From: Kiritimatiellaeota bacterium B1221
GTDB taxonomy: Bacteria > Verrucomicrobiota > Kiritimatiellia > SS1-B-03-39 > UBA6053
NCBI GenBank assembly: GCA_029269125.1
Contig: JARHXX010000039.1
Coordinates: 1 to 33,857 of the forward strand
Reading direction: 5' to 3'
Length of the DNA stretch: 33,857 bases
Numbering within the stretch: the first letter of the stretch is position 1; each line of letters starts with the position of its first letter. Positions 23,915 to 31,743 of the stretch are shown here, one piece after another. The notes under the pieces are model-generated. The model did no database searches and was not told the DNA's origin. It worked only from the letters and a program-made list of their open reading frames with translations. Made by a program: the position numbers and the translations under genes.

Positions 23915-24248
23915 TCATTCCAAAGGGTTTAAGAGAGCGCCACTTACCATATCCCCCCCATTTAAGTCAATCATAGCCGGAAACATAGGACAAAACGAAA
24001 CCCGGACTCAAATCACGAGCCCAATGGCATCCATGCTGATTTTCATCCCCCCCCCCCTCATCACATCGATCCCGACAACATGATCGCTCTCCGACAAGCG
24101 TCTGGGAACCCTCCAATCTTCAGACCTTCTACAACGACAAGCGTCTGGGCTTGCCCAACGCTAGAACGCAGTTCCCTGCCATTCTCTAAAGCTTTTGAAT
24201 CAAACAGAGCTTACAATCCGCAATCGATGCCAAAGTCAAAGTACCGCT
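23915..24248. other. 334-bp intergenic region with a C11 tract and a duplicated 15-mer
   Basis: There is no gene here. On the minus strand, TTGACT-like and TATGAT-like hexamers upstream of argD are present but badly spaced, so no promoter is called. An uninterrupted run of 11 C lies at 24047-24057. The 15-mer CGACAAGCGTCTGGG occurs at 24092-24106 and 24135-24149. The second copy is the 5' side of a hairpin (AGCGT-c-TGGGC, TT loop, GCCCA-ACGCT; 24140-24162) with one bulged base and no downstream T-run. Confidence 0.7.
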
Positions 24249-26153
24249 TCAGAACCTCCGAATCTTGTTTAATTCGGCAACCTGATCTCCTTCACCCACC
24301 ACAATCCAGCTGTTGTCCACCGACACGTCGAACAGCGCCACTTTTGTGCCCTCCTGCTCCTGCACTTCAAATTTCAGGGGCTCGCCTTCCAGTAAAACCG
24401 CCGGGTTTTTCCATTCCGGAGAAAGCTTCATCTGCAACCCCACCCGCAGTCCATCGGGCGTTTTCCGGCCTTTCACCATCTGGAAAACCACCCCTTCCCG
24501 GCGCACATGGGTCATGCTGATCCCGGTTTTTTGCGGGGTGCCCGGCTGAAACGTCAGCCACTCGCTTTTGGAATGACCGGACCAGGGAATGCGTCCCATA
24601 TTCCACCGGAAGGGAGAAGCAGGGAAACCCGCACTGTTGAACAGTGTTTCGTGCGGATTCTGATTTACGGCATAGCCCAGTTCCGCGATTTCCGCCACCT
24701 CGGGATGCGACAGGATCACCCCGTCTTTCCCGTCTAACGCCACTTTGGCCCACCGATATTCTCCGGATTTACCTTTGATGTAAAATCCGCTGACCCCTTC
24801 CAGAGAAGGTTCATAGCGCAGCCCCTCCGCCACCCGGTCCCACACAACCGTCGCTTTACCGCCGTTCACCTGCACCTCCCGCATCAGCGGACCCGAATAC
24901 ACCTGCGGCTGACCGTACACCCGGTCCATCGCCGCCAGCGCCATCCGCCGGCCCGCCTCAGCTTTCTGATAGAAATGCGTATCCTGATCGCCGATGTCGT
25001 AAAATTCCACCATGGTGGTGGCCGGATCATCCGCAAACAGACCTTCCGCCTCGCGGATACTGATATTGGTCCCGGAACGGTAAAACCAGGTCGGTTGCGG
25101 CTCCAGAGGCGGCAGGTGATCGGTCGACCGGGTAAGTGTGCCCCAAATAAAAGCAAAATCCTGTCCAAACAAGTCCCGCCACTGCTTCGCCATCGCCACC
25201 AGCCTTTCACCGTAGGGACCTCCGGGTCCCCCTTCCCCCTGATGCCAGATCACCCCCCGCACCGCAAAAGGCGCCAGCGGATGTACCCGGGAGTTGTACA
25301 GCGCAGTGGGAAAATTCGCAAAGGTGGTGCCCCGTCCGGGATACCGCCCTTCCCGGGTCTCCAGCCAGGCCGCCTCCGCCTGTTTATACGCTTCCCAACT
25401 TTTGATATTCTTGCCTTTTTTGGCCAGCTTTTCTGAATGGTCATTTAAAAGTTGTTCATAAAAATTCGATCCGTCTTTGCCCGGAAACTGCTCCAGCGTT
25501 TCCCGGGACATCCAGGCCCCCTGATTGGTGCCGGAAACCGCCACCTGCACAATGCCGATCGGAAGCTCCAGTTCATCCCGCAGGATGCGGGCGAAGTAAC
25601 GCGAGAGGTTGGTATCCGTCAACGGTTCCTGCACCACTTCCCAGGCACCGCTGTCCCGACTGACTTCGGCCACATCTTCCAGAGGCTCCAAAGACGCGCC
25701 GCCACCAAAACGGCGAAAGCGAATGGACGGCTTTCCTCCCGCAGTGCCGGGCGACTGATAATGCGGATAGAGTCCGGTCGGCTTGTCCGGACCCGTATGG
25801 TTCATGTTGGATTGACCGGCGGCAATCCAGACCTCTCCCACCACCACATCCTCACGCACCACCGATTGTGACCCCATATTGACCGTCAATGCCGCCCCTT
25901 CCGCGGAGGCCTGCAACGGCGTCAATGCCAACTGCCAGCGTCCGTTCTCACCCGCAGTGCCTTTCACCACCTGCCCCGCAAAAGCAACCTGCACCGGCGT
26001 GCCCGGATCCGCCCAGCCCCACACCGTCACCGGCTTGCCCTGCTGCAGGACCATATGGTCCTGAAAAATCTCCGCCAGCCTCGGCTCTACAGCCCCCACT
26101 GACATCAAAGCATTGATCAAAAATAAGGTAAAAAACAGAATGGGTTGTTTCAT
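24249..26153 (-). CDS. Secreted sialate O-acetylesterase-type SGNH/GDSL esterase
   Basis: A 634-aa esterase of the sialic-acid-specific 9-O-acetylesterase family, found in bacteria on acetylated sugars from glycoproteins and plant polysaccharides. A signal peptide is present from Met26153 (MKQPILFFTLFLINALMS). The N-terminal beta-domain contains DHMVLQQGKPVTVWGWADPG. The SGNH block I is GEVWIAAGQSNM with nucleophile Ser; IWHQGEGG and a DIGDQDTHF-type block near the usual catalytic Asp-His follow. Start 26153 is preferred over the longer frame from 26189, which adds 12 residues before the signal peptide. It lies 148 bp after the LacI-type regulator on the same strand. The direct repeat CAAACG at 26260 and 26270, 10 bp apart, in that gap is a possible operator. 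The true substrate may be another acetylated glycan. Confidence 0.9.
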   Translation of the reverse strand: MKQPILFFTLFLINALMSVGAVEPRLAEIFQDHMVLQQGKPVTVWGWADPGTPVQVAFAGQVVKGTAGENGRWQLALTPLQASAEGAALTVNMGSQSVVREDVVVGEVWIAAGQSNMNHTGPDKPTGLYPHYQSPGTAGGKPSIRFRRFGGGASLEPLEDVAEVSRDSGAWEVVQEPLTDTNLSRYFARILRDELELPIGIVQVAVSGTNQGAWMSRETLEQFPGKDGSNFYEQLLNDHSEKLAKKGKNIKSWEAYKQAEAAWLETREGRYPGRGTTFANFPTALYNSRVHPLAPFAVRGVIWHQGEGGPGGPYGERLVAMAKQWRDLFGQDFAFIWGTLTRSTDHLPPLEPQPTWFYRSGTNISIREAEGLFADDPATTMVEFYDIGDQDTHFYQKAEAGRRMALAAMDRVYGQPQVYSGPLMREVQVNGGKATVVWDRVAEGLRYEPSLEGVSGFYIKGKSGEYRWAKVALDGKDGVILSHPEVAEIAELGYAVNQNPHETLFNSAGFPASPFRWNMGRIPWSGHSKSEWLTFQPGTPQKTGISMTHVRREGVVFQMVKGRKTPDGLRVGLQMKLSPEWKNPAVLLEGEPLKFEVQEQEGTKVALFDVSVDNSWIVVGEGDQVAELNKIRRF

Positions 26154-26301
26154 GGGTCTCCAGAAGTGTCTATTTCGAATCGGGCTCAATCAGCATCCAT
26201 ATCACCCGCACCGAAGCGGGCACACAGATGATTTCGACTCCCATTCCTGAAACAACCCGCAAACGATGTCAAACGCATTAGTCTTTTTTGCCCCCGAAAC
26301 T

Positions 26302-27333
26302 TTAGACCCGTTTGGGAGCGCCCACCGATTCGCCCGGACGGATCTTGAACGGAAGCACCAGAGAAGGCTTGGGCTCATTCGAACGGATTTTCTCCAACAA
26401 AAGTTGTGTTCCCCGGGTCCAGATCTCGGTATCCCGGGCCTCATAGCCCGACAGGGAAATCCCACTTTCCATATTCGGCTCACCCATCCAGGTAAGAAAT
26501 GAGAGCGCTTCCGGAATACGGATGCCCTCTCCCGCACAAGCATAAAGCAATGCCCGACCCGTATGCCAGAGTCCATAGCAGAACACCGCGGTGGGTTGCA
26601 GCGGCAGGAGCTTATCCTTGATGTAGTCAATGCCGTCGAGTTGCTTCAAAGGCGTGGCGGGCCGGAGGATCTCCGGGGAGACCTGCCATTCCCGCATGGC
26701 ATCAAGATATCCCTGCTGACGGTCCAGGGTGCTGAAGTGCCAGTCGGACTGCTCGCTGAGAGCCGCGGCAAAATCCGCATATACGATCTTCCGGTGCCCG
26801 GCCTCCAGCAACCGCACGGTACCGTCAAACCCCGACTGATAATCATCGTGCCGTACACTGTCCGTGACCAACTTGGACCCAATCCACATAATCGGGGTCC
26901 GGGTCCGGGAAAGGGTTGTCTCCAACCACGGAGGGATATTCTTGGTCATTGAAGTCAGGATGCCATCTACACACTGTTGGCGAATATGTTCACTCAATAC
27001 CGACCCCGGATCTCCCGCCTCCGGCAATAAGGTCAAAACCAAACGGTAGCCTAAAGGAGCCAGAACCTGTTGAACCGCAAACAAGGCCGCATCATCAATC
27101 GAACTGTAAGCATTCGCGTTGTCCTTCAGGAGCATGATGGACTTAAACGCCCCGGATTTCATGGCCCGGGCCGCTTCATTGGGACGATACCCCATCTCCG
27201 CCGCCACCCGGCGCACCTGCTCCGCACGACGAATACTGGAGGGACGGTTCTCCTTATTCAGCCCGTTCAGGATGCGGGAGACCGCATTGATAGACACACC
27301 CGTTCGAATCGAAATATCTTTTAACGTCGTCAT
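26302..27333 (-). CDS. LacI/GalR-family transcriptional regulator
   Basis: A 343-aa regulator. The N-terminal helix-turn-helix with hinge is typical (MTTLKDISIRTGVSINAVSR, then ILNG and RRVAAEMGYRPNEAARAM). A periplasmic-binding-protein-like sugar-sensing core follows from about 60. ATG 27333 with an AAGGTG ribosome site is chosen; the open frame adds 11 residues upstream. It is divergent from a PEP-CTERM gene whose promoter carries a perfect LacI-type palindrome at 27439-27452, and upstream of the acetylesterase. The simplest reading is an inducer-responsive repressor of both, probably with autoregulation. The ligand is unknown. Confidence 0.93.
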   Translation of the reverse strand: MTTLKDISIRTGVSINAVSRILNGLNKENRPSSIRRAEQVRRVAAEMGYRPNEAARAMKSGAFKSIMLLKDNANAYSSIDDAALFAVQQVLAPLGYRLVLTLLPEAGDPGSVLSEHIRQQCVDGILTSMTKNIPPWLETTLSRTRTPIMWIGSKLVTDSVRHDDYQSGFDGTVRLLEAGHRKIVYADFAAALSEQSDWHFSTLDRQQGYLDAMREWQVSPEILRPATPLKQLDGIDYIKDKLLPLQPTAVFCYGLWHTGRALLYACAGEGIRIPEALSFLTWMGEPNMESGISLSGYEARDTEIWTRGTQLLLEKIRSNEPKPSLVLPFKIRPGESVGAPKRV

Positions 27334-27408
27334 GGCTTCACCTTCCCCCATTCCAGGGAAATACACAAAGATTTTCCCCCGGAAGTATTGGGGTGGCTTT
27401 TATTTCCC

Positions 27409-27438
27409 TTGACATCATAAACATCCCCCCTCTATATT
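27409..27438 (+). promoter_or_regulatory. Near-consensus sigma-70-type promoter of the PEP-CTERM gene
   Basis: TTGACA at 27409-27414 and TATATT at 27433-27438 with an 18-bp spacer that is C-rich. The predicted start site is near 27445, within the LacI-type operator. The leader of about 80 nt ends at ATG 27524. Confidence 0.7.
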
Positions 27439-27452
27439 TGGTAACGTTACCA
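27439..27452. promoter_or_regulatory. LacI-family operator overlapping the transcription start
   Basis: TGGTAACGTTACCA is a perfect 14-bp palindrome with a central CG, the form of LacI/GalR-family operators. It begins one base after the -10 box, so bound protein would block initiation. The adjacent divergent gene encodes a LacI-family protein, its most likely reader. Confidence 0.8.
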
Positions 27453-27523
27453 TAAACAAGCATTATTCTATTTTGGGAATCCGTTTTCCCAGATTATATT
27501 CATCGACAGAGACAGGAGCCCCT

Positions 27524-28294
27524 ATGAAAAATCTTTCAGCCTTCCTCACCGCCCTCACGCTATGTGCCGTTCTTTGGGCCAGCAATACGCCGGCAGCCAT
27601 CGTAAGCTTTGCGGAGTGGGACAGCGCGGGTATAGTCCACAACAGTTCCACCAGTCAAAGCGCCGTCGCCACCCAGGACGGACTCACCTTCACCCTCAGT
27701 ATCTCCAGCGTCGGAGGATCCGCAGGCAACATCAGTAACTTGACCGGCGGCGTGGGGAATCGGCTGGGTGTGTACGGTGGCAAAGATAATGGGGCCATCG
27801 ATCAGGGATCCGGCAACGTAGGCGCACCCGGCAACGATGCAGATGATGAAGCGCTCAAATTCACTCTGTCAGTCAGTGGCGGAAGCCTCGCCTCTCTCGA
27901 GTTACAGAGTATTACCCTATTGCAATGGGGGGTCAATGAACGGCTGACTTTCAACGACGGCAGCAGCGACTTTGACTACCTCTCTGCCTCTACCGATGAG
28001 TCATTTAATTACACCGGCACCGCTGTGAATGCCGCCCTCACTGGCCTCATCCCCTTGTCCATCGCCAATGTCGGAGGACTGGGGGACGGCAGCTGGGAAA
28101 TGACACTCTACGCCCGGGAAAAATTAGCAGGTGGCAGCACAACATCCACCAGCTTCGGTGTCGATGAAATCAGCTTCGCCTACGCCATTCCCGAACCCTC
28201 CTCCCTGTGGCTGCTATTAATGGCTGGCATCAGCGGCCTGTGCTTCCACCGGAAAAACTACCGCGGGATGCCGCGGGGAAAATATTCACGGTAA
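27524..28294 (+). CDS. PEP-CTERM sorting-domain protein
   Basis: A 256-aa secreted protein with a signal peptide (MKNLSAFLTALTLCAVLWAS) and a long Ser/Thr/Gly/Asn-rich, low-complexity beta-type body with no recognisable enzyme domain. The C-terminal sorting region reads IPEPSSLWLLLMAGISGL followed by basic residues: a PEP motif, a hydrophobic segment and a basic tail. Exosortase would cut and anchor or release it at the outer surface; no exosortase is in the window. The basic tail is longer than usual. The start has a good ribosome site (AGGAG 6 nt before the ATG). Expression is likely repressed by the divergent LacI-type protein. Confidence 0.88.
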   Translation: MKNLSAFLTALTLCAVLWASNTPAAIVSFAEWDSAGIVHNSSTSQSAVATQDGLTFTLSISSVGGSAGNISNLTGGVGNRLGVYGGKDNGAIDQGSGNVGAPGNDADDEALKFTLSVSGGSLASLELQSITLLQWGVNERLTFNDGSSDFDYLSASTDESFNYTGTAVNAALTGLIPLSIANVGGLGDGSWEMTLYAREKLAGGSTTSTSFGVDEISFAYAIPEPSSLWLLLMAGISGLCFHRKNYRGMPRGKYSR

Positions 28295-28310
28295 CCCGGG
28301 CCTTGGTGCC

Positions 28311-28349
28311 CCTCCGTCCATGCGGTTTCTGTAGGCTTCAGAGCTGAAG
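28311..28349. repeat. Diverged, dispersed copy of the 141-bp repeat head
   Basis: CCTCCGTCCATGCGGTTTCT followed by GTAGGCTTCAG matches the start of the 141-bp repeat unit (CCTCCGTTCACGGAGTTTCA, then GCCTTCAG) at about two thirds of positions, in the same order and spacing. It is a solitary degenerate copy. This and neighbouring features lie in the 500-bp gene-free stretch 28295-28801. Confidence 0.45.
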
Positions 28350-28368
28350 GATCTTCAGCCCATTTTTC
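28343..28368 (+). terminator. Intrinsic terminator candidate after the PEP-CTERM gene
   Basis: A 7-bp perfect stem, GCTGAAG-GAT-CTTCAGC (28343-28359), is followed by CCA-TTTTT. An overlapping alternative stem CTTCAG-AG-CTGAAG (28336-28349) could compete with it. Located about 50 nt after the PEP-CTERM stop codon. Confidence 0.6.
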
Positions 28369-28489
28369 CAGGATGTGCATAACCCATAAGGGTCTTTATT
28401 TTTTATCGCTGTATATACTTTCTGGGACAATGATGTTCGGATGGGCCAATACCAGCGCGTCGATCAAAGCCACGGTAATTTCCGTACAT

Positions 28490-28735
28490 GAGTTGTTTCC
28501 ACTCTCCGTTGCTGGGGAGCGTGCCAGGCAGCACCAGTTGGGCTTCGAGTGTGACCTGTCACCTTAACCGGCACTGCGGCTTATATGCGGTTTATATTCT
28601 TCAGATAACGGCTTTGCTACGGACTTCCTTTAGACCCTGCCTCGCGACAACGCCCTTGTCCTTCACTAAACCTTCCTCCTGTTAGGTGGTTATAGGGACT
28701 TTCACCCCACTAGTCATGCCCTATGCCGGGCACAC
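28490..28735 (-). ncRNA. 5' fragment of a group II intron (domain I)
   Basis: On the minus strand, from 28735 downwards, the sequence opens GTGTGCCCGGCATAGGGC, the classic group II intron 5' end (GUGYG). It then carries GGGGTGAAAGTCCC, ACAAGGGCGTTGTCGCGAGG followed by CAGGGTCTAAAGGAAG, and AAACCGCATATAAGCC, all in the domain-I order known from bacterial introns such as the Oceanobacillus iheyensis one. The similarity fades by about 28490. No reverse transcriptase or domain V/VI is found in the following sequence, so this is a truncated, probably inactive remnant. It matches bacterial class C-like introns by my recollection; the class is not proven. Confidence 0.8.
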
Positions 28736-28742
28736 ACGTCTA

Positions 28743-28780
28743 AACGCTGCGGACCCGAAGTATGAGGGTTCGCAGGCGTT
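28743..28780 (-). terminator. Long hairpin just upstream of the intron end
   Basis: AACGC-TGCGGACCC (28743-28756) pairs with GGGTTCGCAGGCGTT (28766-28780), with one bulge and one mismatch. It ends in GTTT on the minus strand, beyond the stop of the small ORF at 28802, so it could be that gene's terminator. Its 3' side is 7 bp from the group II intron 5' end, as expected for class C introns that integrate downstream of terminator hairpins. Confidence 0.55.
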
Positions 28781-28801
28781 ATGGGTTGGGATTATGTCTT
28801 T

Positions 28802-29101
28802 TTATCGTTTTCCCCATTGTTTTACCCAAGATTGCGCCTCACTTTTTGCTGAATGAATTGAGTCAGTTTCTCCGCCAAATATTGCACAGCCGATATCTTC
28901 ATGGAACATGGTCCAGCAGTAGATGCCTTGATTCGTAGATCGCCCGATTTGGGATGAAACTTTCGAACCTTCTATATCTCCATAATCATATTCTGATTTC
29001 CCGTCTGTGAATCCGGTATTTCGCTTCCTGCTCACAGGCGTAAGATCAGCAAAAATTAGAGTCCACGAATAACCTGCATCCATCTGTCTTTCATAAATCA
29101 A
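28802..29101 (-). CDS. Unidentified small protein (up to 99 aa), possibly a gene remnant
   Basis: A 99-codon open frame on the minus strand with no family I recognise, and no signal peptide or membrane helix. It is rich in aromatic and charged residues, ending EAQSWVKQWGKR. The only starts are TTG 29101 and ATG 29083; the frame stays open upstream past the argB stop at 29146, so the true start could be missing or inside argB. There is no ribosome site. It lies between argB and the intron remnant, with a hairpin after it, and may be an exogenous or decaying gene. Function not assignable. Confidence 0.4.
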   Translation of the reverse strand: MIYERQMDAGYSWTLIFADLTPVSRKRNTGFTDGKSEYDYGDIEGSKVSSQIGRSTNQGIYCWTMFHEDIGCAIFGGETDSIHSAKSEAQSWVKQWGKR

Positions 29102-29145
29102 CAGCCGTTTCGGACCCGTACCAACCGGGCGGCCAAGCCAGGGTG

Positions 29146-30024
29146 TTACTCCGCCACAATCTCCGTGCCCACCCCTTGCTCAGTGAACAATTCGAGCAAC
29201 AGGGAATGCGGTAGCGACGCATCGATAATATGCGTCTTTTTTATTCCCGCTTTGATCGCTTTCACCGCTCCCGACACTTTCGGCAGCATCCCCCCGGCAA
29301 TCACCCCTTCCTTAATCAGATCTTCAACATCCTTTAAGGTCAGCGAAGAAATCAGACTGCTTTTGTCCGACGGATCCCGCAGAATTCCCGGTACATCCGA
29401 CAGGAACACCAATTTCCGGGCCTGCAACTGACGCGCCATCGCGCCCGCCGCCACATCGGCGTTGATATTGTATACCTGCCCTTCCGCATCCGATCCCAAA
29501 GGCGTCACCACCGGCACTTTCCCCGCCTTTACCGCCTCAATGATCGGCTCCACATTCACCCCCACCACATCTCCCACAAATCCCCAATCCAACTGCTCCC
29601 CACTCCCGGCATCCTTTTCGGTGTGACGCACCACATTAAAAATATCCTGACCTTTGATACCCACCGCATGGGCCTGATAGCGCTCCAGCACCTCGCAGAC
29701 CTGGGGGTTCACTTCCCCATTCAGGGTGCGTTCCACAATGGTAATGGTCTTTTCATCGGTCACCCGAAGGCCTTTCACAAAATTCGGCGCAATCCCCGCT
29801 TTGTTCATTTCCCGGGAGATCGCTTTGCCCCCGCCATGCACCACCACCGGACGCAGACCGATGATTTCCATAAATGCAATATCCCGCAAAATATCCGCGT
29901 AATCCGCTTCGTCATCCAACAGCGATCCCCCAAACTTCACCACCATGGTTTCCCCTCGGAAGGCCTGAATAAAAGGCATGGCGTCAATCAATACGGAAGC
30001 TTTCTGGATGGCATCATCAATCAT
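29146..30024 (-). CDS. argB: Acetylglutamate kinase
   Basis: A 292-aa amino-acid kinase phosphorylating N-acetylglutamate, the second step of arginine synthesis. Landmarks are MVVKFGGSLLD, VVVHGGGKAISREM, GLRVTD, NINADVAAGAMARQL, LVFLSDVPGIL and the C-terminal IAGGMLPKVSGAVKAI block. The extra N-terminal helix (about 1-20, SVLIDAMPFIQAF) is the type linked to arginine feedback inhibition in hexameric enzymes. It is unlinked from argD-argG, 5 kb away. No ribosome site precedes ATG 30024, but there is a good promoter. Confidence 0.96.
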   Translation of the reverse strand: MIDDAIQKASVLIDAMPFIQAFRGETMVVKFGGSLLDDEADYADILRDIAFMEIIGLRPVVVHGGGKAISREMNKAGIAPNFVKGLRVTDEKTITIVERTLNGEVNPQVCEVLERYQAHAVGIKGQDIFNVVRHTEKDAGSGEQLDWGFVGDVVGVNVEPIIEAVKAGKVPVVTPLGSDAEGQVYNINADVAAGAMARQLQARKLVFLSDVPGILRDPSDKSSLISSLTLKDVEDLIKEGVIAGGMLPKVSGAVKAIKAGIKKTHIIDASLPHSLLLELFTEQGVGTEIVAE

Positions 30025-30054
30025 TTTTCAAAAAGTGGGGGTGAAAGGCCCCGT

Positions 30055-30084
30055 GTCATACCACAAAATCAAGAAAAAAGTCAA
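30055..30084 (-). promoter_or_regulatory. Promoter of argB
   Basis: On the minus strand, TTGACT (30079-30084) and TATGAC (30055-30060) are separated by 18 bp, giving a leader of about 24 nt to argB. Position is right, but this is a sequence call only. Confidence 0.5.
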
Positions 30085-30137
30085 TCTTGCACGCCAGCGA
30101 TCCGTAAGCCTTCGCCGGGATTTGCGAAATCCATCGG

Positions 30138-30165
30138 TTGAACTTCCCCCTGAATCTGATAGAGT
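30138..30165 (+). promoter_or_regulatory. Promoter of the small membrane protein gene
   Basis: TTGAAC (30138-30143) and TAGAGT (30160-30165) with a 16-bp spacer. The start site would be near 30172, about 20 nt before ATG 30191, with a GGGAG ribosome site in between. It is divergent from the argB promoter. The 11-mer CCGTAAGCCTT is repeated at 30102 and 30169 around it. Confidence 0.5.
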
Positions 30166-30190
30166 AGACCGTAAGCCTTGGGAGACCACC

Positions 30191-30583
30191 ATGATTCACA
30201 TATTAACCATTCTATTCCTCGCGGCCCTGTTCAGCCTGATTCTCCTGGTTCCGGGAAAATGGAAACACCCCCTGGGTGCATCCCCCTTTCAGGGAAATGG
30301 CTTTTTGTTTTTAACCTTCAGTGTGGGCATGCTGACCGTGTACCGCGCGTTCCATCTCTTTATCAAACAAACCACGCTGGATCTTATTGCCGCCATCATT
30401 TCCGGCATGCTGCTGCTGGTTTTGTTCTTTGCCTTAACCCTGCCCGGCCGCAAACTCGACAAACGGCATCAGGACCCCGAACATGATCCGGCCCCCGCCC
30501 ACAATGCGGTCCAGGCCGGTAAAGCATTCCATGCAGCCCTCTGGACATTGGCCGTGACTTTCATCGTGCTGCTCGTTCTCTAA
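30191..30583 (+). CDS. Small four-helix membrane protein, unknown function
   Basis: A 130-aa inner-membrane protein with about four hydrophobic segments (residues 3-21, 34-53, 61-81 and 112-130). A soluble, charged His/Asp/Pro-rich loop (KLDKRHQDPEHDPAPAHNAV) lies between helices three and four. I do not recognise the family. ATG 30191 is chosen because GGGAG precedes it and a promoter lies just upstream; the frame is open further up but reads through the argB promoter. It converges on the M14 carboxypeptidase with a 5-bp gap. Role unknown. Confidence 0.75.
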   Translation: MIHILTILFLAALFSLILLVPGKWKHPLGASPFQGNGFLFLTFSVGMLTVYRAFHLFIKQTTLDLIAAIISGMLLLVLFFALTLPGRKLDKRHQDPEHDPAPAHNAVQAGKAFHAALWTLAVTFIVLLVL

Positions 30584-30588
30584 CGCGA

Positions 30589-31743
30589 TCAGTTGCAGGA
30601 AATCAAATAATTTAAAAACGCCCGACCCAACGCTTCTCCCCACTGCAGATACCCCTCTTCCGTCATAAAGACTCCATCACTGTCTTTATGGTGAGGACTC
30701 TCCAAAGTGAGTGCGAGAAAATCAGATACCTCCTGAAACAGCGACCACGCAAAATCCCGACCCCGCTGCGTGTCAGCCGGAGGAACCGACAGAATGGGCT
30801 GCTCTAAATCCATACCATGCCGGTTTTTTCCACCCGCCCGGCGCACCGCATCCACAAAACACCTGTCAAACTGCTGCCAACTTTCACTTGAACCCGCCAC
30901 ATACCATTGGGGTTCCTGCACGAAATAAGGATCATGACTATCCACAAAGCCCAGAAACGATGCCCCTTGCTGTTTCAAACTCTGCAACCTGTTTTTTACA
31001 GCCGCAATCGCATTCCACGGACAGGGATCCGCCTCCCAGGAACGATTAAAATCATGCGGCATATCTTTCCCGCTCATGCCATGAAAGACATGATCCACAT
31101 CCATGATCGGCACCACATAGGCCACCACCCATTTGCGAAATTCAACCGCCTCGGCATCTCCGGAAGACATCCACCGCAACAACCCTTCAGGGGGAAAACT
31201 CGACGGACTTTCAAAGGCGTGTTGACGCCCCTGAATCCACAGCACTCTTTTTTCATTCTCCTCAACCGCATCATCCGTCACCCGAAACAATTTCACCGCC
31301 CGACCCTCTTCACTCAGGGCCAGATCGCTCACCGTCACAAAAGGATTTTCAGTCAAGGACTCCGCCAGGCGCAAACTGCGGGAATAAGGATAGGGAATAT
31401 TCGGCGCGATATACACCGTCGTTTCTTCAAAGGCGTGGGTTACATTCTCAATTCCCGGTTCCGCAAACCGCTGCCAGTGTTCGCCATCATAACTGAAGAC
31501 GTAATGCATCTCCACCGAAGGGGTATGCCGAATCGTGATCTCTTCTCCCGGCACCACTCCCGTCAATCGCATCTGCCAAAAACGCATCTGCGGATTCTGG
31601 GTATGATCATCATCCGGCACCCGGGTGGTAATCACCTTTTGCTCCCGGTCAACCGAAACCACTTCAATCCGGCCATTTTCAAAATCCCCGTCCACCCTCA
31701 GTTCAGAAATCGGATGACGCTCCCGCGGAATACCATAACTCAT
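30589..31743 (-). CDS. M14-family zinc carboxypeptidase (cytosolic-carboxypeptidase-like)
   Basis: A 384-aa predicted zinc metallopeptidase. An N-terminal beta-sandwich of about 150 residues (as in cytosolic carboxypeptidases) is followed by the M14 core. The first zinc pair is H-x-x-E in RQHAFES (His175, Glu178), the NR motif is in DFNRSW (Arg234), the third zinc ligand is His270 in VDSHDP, and the catalytic glutamate is probably Glu348 in LTLESPH. M14 members trim C-terminal residues or amino acids from peptides or peptidoglycan. No signal peptide. Its start overlaps the stop of the PEP-CTERM gene by 4 bp (ATGA), so expression is tightly coupled to it. Substrate unknown. Confidence 0.82.
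   Translation of the reverse strand: MSYGIPRERHPISELRVDGDFENGRIEVVSVDREQKVITTRVPDDDHTQNPQMRFWQMRLTGVVPGEEITIRHTPSVEMHYVFSYDGEHWQRFAEPGIENVTHAFEETTVYIAPNIPYPYSRSLRLAESLTENPFVTVSDLALSEEGRAVKLFRVTDDAVEENEKRVLWIQGRQHAFESPSSFPPEGLLRWMSSGDAEAVEFRKWVVAYVVPIMDVDHVFHGMSGKDMPHDFNRSWEADPCPWNAIAAVKNRLQSLKQQGASFLGFVDSHDPYFVQEPQWYVAGSSESWQQFDRCFVDAVRRAGGKNRHGMDLEQPILSVPPADTQRGRDFAWSLFQEVSDFLALTLESPHHKDSDGVFMTEEGYLQWGEALGRAFLNYLISCN

Noticed and set aside
26206..26222. Hairpin CCCGC-ACCGAA-GCGGG between the LacI gene and the acetylesterase as a terminator
   Set aside because: Only five base pairs and no T-run on the minus strand; too weak to call.
28400..28530. Possible protein tail on the minus strand next to the intron fragment (about 40 codons, ending PESIYSDKK)
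   Set aside because: It is short, overlaps intron-like sequence, has no start, and I recognise no family. It could be a remnant but cannot be supported as a gene.
28735..28801. Integron attC site after the small ORF (AAC..GTT-ended hairpin at a cassette-like position)
   Set aside because: The outer boxes fit RYYYAAC and GTTRRRY only with mismatches and one insertion, pairing stops at AAC/GTT, and no integrase or further cassettes are visible. A terminator hairpin targeted by a group II intron explains it better.
29978..30190. N-terminal extension of the small membrane protein up to 29978
   Set aside because: It would cover the argB start and both divergent promoters. The ATG at 30191 has a ribosome site and a promoter at the right distance.
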